From: Dehalococcoidia bacterium
GTDB lineage: Bacteria; Chloroflexota; Dehalococcoidia; SHXV01
DNA length: 46,573 bases
Assembly: GCA_009693105.1 (NCBI GenBank)
Contig: SHXV01000006.1
Coordinates: forward strand, 1 to 46,573
Reading direction: 5' to 3'
Each line of letters opens with the position of its first letter. Position 1 is the stretch's first letter. The notes below the pieces were generated by a model. The model was not told the origin of the DNA and did no database searches. It was given only the letters and a program-made list of their open reading frames with translations. Positions 39,454 through 46,573 of this stretch are shown in pieces. Made by a program: the position numbers and the translations under genes.

Positions 39454-40092
39454 ATGGAGTTGGTCTGGCTCGGGCATTCCTGCTTTCGCATTCGCGGCCG
39501 CGACGCCACGGTCATCACCGATCCCTGCCCGAAGGAAACCGGGTACTCCATCGGGAAGCAGACGGCGACCATCGTGACCATCAGCCACGATCACGTTGGC
39601 CATAACAACGTTGTGGCGGTTAACGGAGAGCCGCGTGTGATCAGCGGTCCGGGCGAGTACGAAATCAGCGGGGTGCTCATCACGAGCATCGCCACCTACC
39701 ACGATGCCGAGGGAGGGAAGGTGCGGGGCAAGAACGTGGCCCACCTCATCGAGATCGACGGGGTGCGGGTCTGCCACCTCGGCGACCTGGGCCATGTGCC
39801 GACGCAGGAGCAGATCGAGGAGATGAGCAGCGCCGATGTTCTTCTGGTGCCGGTGGGCGGCAACACGACGATCGACGCGTCGGCGGCGGCCAGGACGGTC
39901 AGCCTGCTGGAGCCACGCATCGTCATTCCCATGCACTATGCCACCGCGGTCTCCACGGACGAGCTCGATGGACTGGATCGCTTCCTGAAGGAGCTGGGGC
40001 TCAAGGAGATACTGCCTGAAGCGAAGCTGACGGTCACCCGCGGGTCCGTGGCGGGTGAAACGCGCACCGTGGTGCTGGACTACCGGGGCTAA
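39454..40092 (+). CDS. MBL-fold metal-dependent hydrolase
   Basis: MELVWLGHSCFRIRGRDATVITDP, TISHDHVGHNN, ISGPGEYEISGV, IPMHYAT. Confidence 0.85.
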   Translation: MELVWLGHSCFRIRGRDATVITDPCPKETGYSIGKQTATIVTISHDHVGHNNVVAVNGEPRVISGPGEYEISGVLITSIATYHDAEGGKVRGKNVAHLIEIDGVRVCHLGDLGHVPTQEQIEEMSSADVLLVPVGGNTTIDASAAARTVSLLEPRIVIPMHYATAVSTDELDGLDRFLKELGLKEILPEAKLTVTRGSVAGETRTVVLDYRG

Positions 40093-40118
40093 GCGCCCTC
40101 ACCCCTGCGAAGAGAGAG

Positions 40119-40143
40119 AAAACCGGCCATGACGGCCGGTTTT
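40119..40143. terminator. Bidirectional intrinsic terminator
   Basis: AAAACCGGCC-ATGAC-GGCCGGTTTT between convergent genes. Confidence 0.9.
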
Positions 40144-40176
40144 CTTCGTTCTCAGCCCACAGTGCTCAGAAAGGGA

Positions 40177-41634
40177 TCAGGGAAGGAAAACCATCGGGTT
40201 GAGCGGCGAAAGCTGGTTGAACGAAGCGTTGCCCTGCCGGACCTCGAAGTGGAGGTGAACGCCCGTGCTGTAGCCGGTGTTGCCGATGGTGCCGATGGAC
40301 TGCCCCGCCGCAACGTTCTGGCCGACGCTGACGCCGATCTTGGACAGGTGGCCGTAGAGCGTCTGGAACCCACCGCTGTGCCGAATGATGATGTAGAGGC
40401 CATAGTTGCAGCAGGGGCTGCCCCCCACAAACGTGACCGAACCGGCGGCAGCGGCGGCCACTGATCCGGACGGGTTGGCGAATCCGTCGATGTCGATGCC
40501 CAGCGGGTGCCCCGGGCCATAGTAGCTGGAGATGGGCCCGGAGAAGGGCCAGATGAACGAGGGGGCGCCACCGGCTCCGGACGGAGAAGCGGAGGAGGGG
40601 CCGGCCGCGGAGGAGGGGGACGATGAGGGCGACGAGGGCTGTGTCGCCGACCCTCCACCGGATGTCGTAGACGAATTGGGAGCGCTGGGAGCGGGGAGCT
40701 CGACCTTCGCCCCGGGCAGCAGGATCTCCGAGCCGATGCGGAGGTCATCGGCGGACTTCAGGCCGTTAGGGGCAAACCCGACGATGGACTGGATCGTGAT
40801 GCCGTGGCGGACCGAAAGCTCTGACAGCGTCTCTCCCGACTGAACCGGGTGAAGGACGCCATCCGTGAGCGGTACGCGTATCCGCTGTCCGGACTTAAGC
40901 GTTGGGGCGCCGAGGATTTCCAGATTGGCGCCAAGGACCGTGTCCTGGGTAACGCCGAACTTGGCAGCAATGCCGCTGATGGTGTCGCCCTGGAGCACAA
41001 TGTAGTCAAATGACGGCCCCTTCTGGGCGGCAACGGTGGCGTTCGTCGCTTCCTTTTCCGGCACCGACGCCGGCACCTGGATCGGCGCGGGCGTGGAGTT
41101 GGCGGGTGGGGTTGTGCTCACGTTGGTCGTGGTCGTCGATGAAGACGATGACAACGCCACCGCCACGGCCTCCGGCGTGGCGGTGGCGGGCCTGGCGACC
41201 ACGTCCTCACGCGTGCGGACGCCCGCAACGCCTGGCAGCGGCGCGGCGAGGGACCGGAGTTGCGTATCTTTCGCTGTTTCCGGCGCGGAGCGCGCGGTGA
41301 GGAAGGACTGATTGCTCTCCAGCGTCACGCCGGGAGTCTGCTGTTCGCGTAGCTGCGCGGTGGTGGCAAGGCCGGGCATGGAAATGGCGGGAACCGGTAT
41401 GTCAGGAAGGCCGTGGCCAAACAGGTCTGCGTTCACGCCTATGCGCGCGAAGAGTACCCCTATCCCGCTGAGCATCAGCACGACGATGTGGAGGTACGCC
41501 CTGCGTAGGGGGTAGAGCGGCTCCCGATAACTCAGGGAGCCACCGTGCGCGAGTTCCGCACCGGTGAAGAGGACATGACCACGGAATCGCTTCTCATGGC
41601 CACGCCGGCTGAGCGTGCCTCGAATTGCTCTCAC
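40177..41634 (-). CDS. Membrane-anchored LysM/M23-family metallopeptidase
   Basis: One TM segment, two LysM-like repeats (YIVLQGDTISGIAAKFGV; HPVQSGETLSELSVRHGI), M23 motifs (HPLGIDIDGF, YGHLSKIGV, GVHLHFEVRQG). Confidence 0.93.
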   Translation of the reverse strand: MRAIRGTLSRRGHEKRFRGHVLFTGAELAHGGSLSYREPLYPLRRAYLHIVVLMLSGIGVLFARIGVNADLFGHGLPDIPVPAISMPGLATTAQLREQQTPGVTLESNQSFLTARSAPETAKDTQLRSLAAPLPGVAGVRTREDVVARPATATPEAVAVALSSSSSTTTTNVSTTPPANSTPAPIQVPASVPEKEATNATVAAQKGPSFDYIVLQGDTISGIAAKFGVTQDTVLGANLEILGAPTLKSGQRIRVPLTDGVLHPVQSGETLSELSVRHGITIQSIVGFAPNGLKSADDLRIGSEILLPGAKVELPAPSAPNSSTTSGGGSATQPSSPSSSPSSAAGPSSASPSGAGGAPSFIWPFSGPISSYYGPGHPLGIDIDGFANPSGSVAAAAAGSVTFVGGSPCCNYGLYIIIRHSGGFQTLYGHLSKIGVSVGQNVAAGQSIGTIGNTGYSTGVHLHFEVRQGNASFNQLSPLNPMVFLP

Positions 41635-41799
41635 CCTCCAATAAACGCTGGACGATACTAGAGTGCGTACCGACGGCGTCGTCGCAATGACCCGGTTATT
41701 TTGCGCATATCTTCCACTACGGTCAAGCGCGGCGGAGCGCAGGGTCGGTCAGGAGGGTGAAGACCAGGGTTTTTCCCTTAGAATCAGGACGGAAGCAAC

Positions 41800-41827
41800 G
41801 GGGGCGAAAGGAATTCCTTTCGCCCCC
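41800..41827 (-). terminator. Terminator for the dnaJ-hspR-clpB operon (28-bp perfect palindrome)
   Basis: GGGGGCGAAAGGAATTCCTTTCGCCCCC just downstream of the clpB stop. Confidence 0.75.
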
Positions 41828-41851
41828 CGCAATCGATCCGACGGACGCCCG

Positions 41852-44329
41852 CTACCCGCCTACCGCCGCCGGCTCCGCTGACTCCAGGGCGGACGTCGCC
41901 GCGCCGGCCCGCCGCTCGAACGTGAACTCGCCGCCCGCACCGACGTCCACTAGGACGATATCGCCCTCTCCGAACTCGCCGGAGAGCATGTGCCGGGCCA
42001 CCGGGTTTTCCACTCGTCGCTGGATCGTCCGCCGGAGCGGTCGCGCCCCGAACACGGGGTCATACCCCTCTTTCACCAGCGCCGCCAGCGCCGCCTCGCT
42101 CAACGTGAGTTCGATGCGGCGATCGGTCAGCCGATCTTGCAGATCGTCCACCATCAGCTCAACGATGCGCTTGAGGTCATCCTCGGAAAGCTGATCGAAG
42201 ATAATGACCTCATCGATCCGGTTGAGGAACTCCGGCCGGAACGCCTCTCGCAGCGCCTTCTCCACGGAGCCGCGCAGGCGGTCCCGCTCGCTCCGGGGCG
42301 AGGCCCTGGTGGGGAAGCCCAGGGCGCTGCGCTGGAGATCCCCGGTTCCCAGGTTGCTGGTCATGATGATGACGGTGTTGCGGAAATCGACGGTGCGGCC
42401 GTGGCCGTCCGTGAGGCGGCCATCATCCAGCACCTGGAGGAGGGCGTTGAACACATCCGGGTGCGCCTTCTCGATCTCATCGAATAGGATGACCCGGTAG
42501 GGCCGACGCCGAACCGCCTCCGTCAGGCCGCCGCCTTCGTCATAGCCGACGTACCCCGGGGGTGCGCCGACCAGCCGGGACACGGTGTGGCGTTCCTGGA
42601 ACTCCGACATGTCGAGCCGGATCATCGCGTCCTCATCATCAAAGAGGAAGGCCGCGAGCGCTTTCGCCAGTTCCGTCTTGCCCACGCCGGTAGGGCCGAG
42701 GAAGATGAAGCTCCCGATGGGCCGGCGCGGGTCCTTTAACCCGGACCGGGCCCGCCGGATGGCGTCGGAGAGGGCGGCGATGGCCGCGTCCTGGCCGATG
42801 ACGCGCTCATGCAGCCGCTCTTCCATCTGGAGCAGCTTTTCGCCCTCGCCCTCCAGCATACGCGCCACCGGAATGCCGGTGATCTTCTGCACCAGCTCCG
42901 CAATGTCCTTCTCCGAGACCTCCGAGTCGATCTTCGCCTCCGCCTGCCATTCCGCTTTGCGGCGGTCGTACTCCCTCTGGAGCTGGAGCAGCTCGCTGCG
43001 CTGCTTCGCCGCCGCCTCATAGTCGTTTCGGCCGGCGGCCGCGTCCACCTCCCCGCCGATCTGCTCGACGCGCCGCTGCAGCTCCCGCAGTTCCGTGGGC
43101 ATGCTTTGGGCATCGATGACGTGCTTGCTCGCCGCCTCATCGATGAGGTCGATCGCCTTATCGGGCAGCCAGCGCTCCGTGATGTAGCGGTCGGACAGGC
43201 GGGCCGCCGCCTCGACGGCGGCGTCGCTGATCGGCACCTTGTGGTGCGCCTCATAGCGCGGACGCAGCCCCTTGAGGATGGCGATGGTCTCCTCTACGGA
43301 GGGCTCATCGACGTACACGGGGGCGAAGCGCCGCTCCAACGCGGCGTCCGATTCAAAGTACTGCCGGTATTCGTCCAGGGTGGTGGCGCCGATGGCCCGC
43401 AGCTCCCCACGGGCAAGGGCGGGCTTCAGCATGGTGCTGGCATCGATGGCGCCTTCGGCGCCGCCGGCGCCCACGACCTGGTGGATTTCATCGATGAAGA
43501 GGATGATCTCCCCTTCGGCGCGACGAACCTCCTCCATGACCGCCTGCAGCCGTTCCTCGAACTCGCCGCGGAACTTGCTGCCGGCGACCATAGCGCCCAT
43601 GTCCAGCGCTAGGAGACGGCGCCCGCGAAGGTTCTCCGGCACGTCATCGGCGACGATCTTCTGGGCCAGGCCCTCCGCGATGGCGGTCTTGCCCACGCCC
43701 GCTTCGCCGATGAGTACCGGGTTGTTCTTGGTGCGGCGGTTCAGTATCTGCATGACACGGCGGACCTCTTCATCCCGGCCGATCACCGGGTCGAGCTTGC
43801 CGTCGCGGGCGGCCTGCGTCAGGTCATGGCTGTACTTTTCCAGCGCCTGGTAGCGGCTTTCCGCCTGCTGCCCGGTGGCGCGGGCCGTGCCCCGGATTTC
43901 CTGGAGCGCTTTGTACACCTTCTCCTTGTCCAGACCGGAATCGCGCAGGATACGGGCGGCCTCCCCTTCCCGCTCATCGGCGATAGCGATGAGGAGGTGT
44001 TCGATGCCGACGACCTCATCCTTCAGCCGCTCCGCTTCCGCGTTGGCCGTCTCCAGCAGCCGGACGATGCGGGGCGTAGTGTAGATCTGGACCACGTCGT
44101 AGCCCAGCTTAGGGGTGCGCGCCAGCGCTTCCGCGACGCGCTGCTGCACGGCGGCGGCGTTGGCGCCCGCGCGCTCGATGATCTGGCGGGCGAATCCGGC
44201 CGGATGATCGAGCATGGCGGCGAGGACGTGTTCCACATCCCACTGGGTATGGCGCTGCTTGCGCACCATCTCCTGGCTGGCGGCCAGCGCTTCCTGCGCC
44301 TGCTCGGTGAATCGGTCCTGTCGCATCAT
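41852..44329 (-). CDS. clpB: ATP-dependent chaperone ClpB
   Basis: Two AAA+ domains ([33 protein letters not shown]), middle coiled-coil, [36 protein letters not shown]. Confidence 0.97.
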   Translation of the reverse strand: MMRQDRFTEQAQEALAASQEMVRKQRHTQWDVEHVLAAMLDHPAGFARQIIERAGANAAAVQQRVAEALARTPKLGYDVVQIYTTPRIVRLLETANAEAERLKDEVVGIEHLLIAIADEREGEAARILRDSGLDKEKVYKALQEIRGTARATGQQAESRYQALEKYSHDLTQAARDGKLDPVIGRDEEVRRVMQILNRRTKNNPVLIGEAGVGKTAIAEGLAQKIVADDVPENLRGRRLLALDMGAMVAGSKFRGEFEERLQAVMEEVRRAEGEIILFIDEIHQVVGAGGAEGAIDASTMLKPALARGELRAIGATTLDEYRQYFESDAALERRFAPVYVDEPSVEETIAILKGLRPRYEAHHKVPISDAAVEAAARLSDRYITERWLPDKAIDLIDEAASKHVIDAQSMPTELRELQRRVEQIGGEVDAAAGRNDYEAAAKQRSELLQLQREYDRRKAEWQAEAKIDSEVSEKDIAELVQKITGIPVARMLEGEGEKLLQMEERLHERVIGQDAAIAALSDAIRRARSGLKDPRRPIGSFIFLGPTGVGKTELAKALAAFLFDDEDAMIRLDMSEFQERHTVSRLVGAPPGYVGYDEGGGLTEAVRRRPYRVILFDEIEKAHPDVFNALLQVLDDGRLTDGHGRTVDFRNTVIIMTSNLGTGDLQRSALGFPTRASPRSERDRLRGSVEKALREAFRPEFLNRIDEVIIFDQLSEDDLKRIVELMVDDLQDRLTDRRIELTLSEAALAALVKEGYDPVFGARPLRRTIQRRVENPVARHMLSGEFGEGDIVLVDVGAGGEFTFERRAGAATSALESAEPAAVGG

Positions 44330-44356
44330 GGTTGTTGTCCCTCCTCGGGGAAATAG

Positions 44357-44710
44357 CTACTCAGGCAACGGCGCTGGTAGGCGCCGGTCGCGGAAGCGTT
44401 GCAGCTCACGGCGCAGGGCCTCGTTCTCTTCTTCCAGCCGGGCGATCTTATCGGTCATGCGGATGATCACCTCGGCGCCAGCCAGGTTCACGCCTAGGTC
44501 GTTGATCAGCCGCTGGATCTGACGCATACGGTTGATGTCCGTCTGCGAGTACAGGCGGATATTGCCCCGCGAGCGCGATGGCTGGATGAGGCCCGCCCGC
44601 TCGTAGTAGCGCAGCGTCTGGGCGTGCATGCCCACCATGCGCGCCGCCACGCTGATCACGTAGGCGGGCGCATCCGCTTCGTTGTTCTGCGGCTCGTCAC
44701 GAAATCGCAC
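44357..44710 (-). CDS. hspR: MerR-family heat-shock regulator HspR
   Basis: YVISVAARMVGMHAQTLRYYERAGLIQPSRSRGNIRLYSQTDINRMRQIQRLINDLGVNLAGAEVIIRM; sits between dnaJ and clpB. Confidence 0.92.
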   Translation of the reverse strand: MRFRDEPQNNEADAPAYVISVAARMVGMHAQTLRYYERAGLIQPSRSRGNIRLYSQTDINRMRQIQRLINDLGVNLAGAEVIIRMTDKIARLEEENEALRRELQRFRDRRLPAPLPE

Positions 44711-44725
44711 GCTCTACCTCCATCC

Positions 44726-45736
44726 TCAGTGAACGCCGGACTTGCGCTGCTCCTGCTGGAGTTGACGCAGCCGCTCGAACAGCTTGCGTTCTTCATCACC
44801 CAGCGTCTCCGGCAGCTGCAGGCGAACCCGCGCGTAGAGCGCGCCGGAACCGCCGCCGCTGAGCCTGGGCATGCCGAGCCCGCTAAGGCGGAAGCTCTTG
44901 CCGTTCTGGCTCCCCGCCGGGATGGTGAGCGCCACCTGCTTGCCGGCGAGGGTGGACACCGTGACCTCGCCCCCCAGCGCGGCGTCCGCCACCGGCACCG
45001 GCACATCGACGTAGAGGTCATCGCCCTTCCGCTCGTACCGCTCGTGCGGGAGCACCGAGACGATGAGGAAGAGGTCGCCGCTGGGGCCGCCGCCCCCACC
45101 GGGCCCGCCTTCCCCGGCGATGCGCACGCGGGAGCCCGTTTGCACGCCGGGGCGGACCTGTACCTCCAGCCGCCGGGGCCGCGTTTCCACACCGGTGCCG
45201 TTGCACACGTGGCAGGCCACGCCAGCGATGCGGCCGCTGCCGCCACAGGTGGCACAGGGGCCGCTGCCCTGGAGCGAGAGTGTGCGGCTGGCGCCGTGAT
45301 ACGCCTCCTCCAGCGTGATCTGGATCGGCTGCTCGATATCCTGTCCGCGGGCACGGCCACGCCGGCCCCGCGTGCCACGGAAGATGGTATCGAAGATGGC
45401 GCCGAAGTCCCCGTTCCCATCGAATGCGCCCTCGGAGGGCTCGCCGCCGCGCCCGGTGGCGCCGCCCCAAAACTGTCCGGCGGACTGGCCGCGGGCAGCC
45501 TCCAACTGGTCGGCGTATTGCCAGCGGTCGCCGTATTTGTCGTATTTGCGACGCTTTTCCGGATCGGACAGCATTTCGTACGCCTCGTTCATCTCCTTGA
45601 AGCGCTGTTCGGCGGCCTTATCGCCGGGGTTAACGTCGGGGTGATGCTGGCGGGCAAGGCGGCGATACGCCGATCGGATGTCCTTGTCCGATGCGTCACG
45701 CTTCACACCAAGCACGCTGTAGTAGTCGCTTGCCAT
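44726..45736 (-). CDS. dnaJ: DnaJ-family chaperone with a reduced zinc-finger region
   Basis: [37 protein letters not shown]; only two CxxCxGxG-type motifs ([16 protein letters not shown]). Confidence 0.92.
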   Translation of the reverse strand: MASDYYSVLGVKRDASDKDIRSAYRRLARQHHPDVNPGDKAAEQRFKEMNEAYEMLSDPEKRRKYDKYGDRWQYADQLEAARGQSAGQFWGGATGRGGEPSEGAFDGNGDFGAIFDTIFRGTRGRRGRARGQDIEQPIQITLEEAYHGASRTLSLQGSGPCATCGGSGRIAGVACHVCNGTGVETRPRRLEVQVRPGVQTGSRVRIAGEGGPGGGGGPSGDLFLIVSVLPHERYERKGDDLYVDVPVPVADAALGGEVTVSTLAGKQVALTIPAGSQNGKSFRLSGLGMPRLSGGGSGALYARVRLQLPETLGDEERKLFERLRQLQQEQRKSGVH

Positions 45737-45759
45737 GCGCTGCTCCAATATCTGTGTTC

Positions 45760-45788
45760 AGTATAGATTTCGGCAGCGTTACTGTCAA
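45760..45788 (-). promoter_or_regulatory. Promoter for dnaJ-hspR-clpB
   Basis: Minus strand TTGACA - 17 nt - TATACT, consensus-like. Confidence 0.85.
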
Positions 45789-45830
45789 CGATAAGAGCAT
45801 TATTCCTTAGTATACAATGCTCAACTTTTT

Positions 45831-46573
45831 TCAGGAGATGGGTGTGGGCGTGGTCCGGGGTCCACCGGGCGTCGCCGATGGGGTAGGGGAGGGGCTGCCC
45901 GTGCCGGTGCCGGTCACGGGGGGCGTGGGCCGCGGTGTTGCCGTGCCCTGCCCTTGAAACGGGTCGCGCTGATCCGGCGCGCCACCCCCGCCGGTGGTCA
46001 CCGTGGCGATGGGGTTGCGGCGTTTGGGCGCGCCTAGCGGCTCATCGCGCGCGCTCTCCCCGTAGGGGCGGCGAAAGTTCTGGATCCAGATCGCCCAGGC
46101 CGCCTTCGCTTTGCCATCGGTTGCCCTCAGGCCGATGCTGGCATACGCATCCAGGGGTGGATCAAGGATGTACTTCGGGTCGCTATGGGCGTACCAGACG
46201 ACGAACCGCATGCCCAGCCTATCGGCGGCGCCCTGCGCGTGAAGCAGGAAGCGCGCTTGCTCCGCTTCCGAGCCTACGTTGACTCCCCTGGCCCCGGGGC
46301 CGGAGGAATAGCCCATGTCCAGGATCGCTGGGGAAAGGCTCGTGTGGTCGCTTACCTGAGTGTAGTAATCCTCCGGCAGGTCCTGGACGGGGGTAGCGAG
46401 CAGGCTGGGATAGGTGCTGATGGCAAAGAGGTCCAGCTTGTTCCCGAACTGGTCGAGCAGCTTCCAGTCCGGGTCATGCTTGTTCCAGGGGATCTTGCCC
46501 AGCAGGTCCTCATACTGGAACGAGGCGAAGACCCGGGTATCCGGGGAAACCTCTTTCACGATATCGAACGCCT
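45831..46573 (-). CDS. Glycosidase-like (TIM-barrel suspected) protein with Pro/Thr-rich C-terminus; N-terminus outside the window
   Basis: Open reading continues to the window edge (AFDIVKEVSPDTRVFASFQYEDLLG...FAISTYPSL...AILDMGYSS...RFVVWYAHSDP); low-complexity PTP/GTGTG tail. Confidence 0.5.
   Translation of the reverse strand, partial: AFDIVKEVSPDTRVFASFQYEDLLGKIPWNKHDPDWKLLDQFGNKLDLFAISTYPSLLATPVQDLPEDYYTQVSDHTSLSPAILDMGYSSGPGARGVNVGSEAEQARFLLHAQGAADRLGMRFVVWYAHSDPKYILDPPLDAYASIGLRATDGKAKAAWAIWIQNFRRPYGESARDEPLGAPKRRNPIATVTTGGGGAPDQRDPFQGQGTATPRPTPPVTGTGTGSPSPTPSATPGGPRTTPTPIS

Noticed and set aside
41800-41827. 28-bp perfect palindrome considered as a mobile-element end or operator
   Set aside because: Position directly after the clpB stop and terminator-like stem explain it; no matching second end or transposase seen.

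Overview
GC-rich bacterial chromosomal window, gene-dense and mostly housekeeping. Gene content suggests Chloroflexota, but this is a low-confidence inference. No rRNA, tRNA, CRISPR array or insertion sequence was recognised. Order along the window: tuf(partial)-fusA-rpsG-rpsL (str operon, minus); mnmA (minus); rsfS, yqeY-like, PgpH-like HD protein, purQ, a DUF4389-like tandem-repeat protein, purL, rplI, dnaB, a DnaD-like protein, a tandem double DnaC/IstB-type AAA+ protein and a zinc-ribbon protein (plus); moaD/moaE (minus); comF, a nucleotidyltransferase-like protein, pdxS, pdxT, a GNAT-like protein, an R3H/SpoIIIAA-like ATPase and tmk (plus); a VTT protein and a decayed CDF transporter (minus); tsaE, tsaB, a DUF3052-like protein and ndk (plus); rpsU, mnmG, a Cys-depleted desulforedoxin-like protein, a cupredoxin, a cytochrome c-cupredoxin fusion, Rieske, split cytochrome b, a 34-aa membrane peptide, a glycosyltransferase, purH, purM and purF (minus); an ECF-like sigma factor and an MBL-fold protein (plus); a LysM/M23 peptidase, clpB-hspR-dnaJ and a partial glycosidase-like gene (minus). 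The most interesting items are: (1) a LexA-type palindrome filling the spacer of a promoter ahead of rplI-dnaB-dnaD-dnaC; (2) the fused double helicase-loader ATPase beside dnaB and a DnaD protein; (3) an unannotated 34-aa transmembrane ORF heading the cytochrome bc operon; (4) the cytochrome c-cupredoxin fusion next to a stand-alone cupredoxin; (5) structured leaders ahead of rpsL and purF; (6) a frameshifted, internally deleted CDF transporter; (7) a degenerate HAIR-like site at the dnaJ-hspR-clpB promoter.
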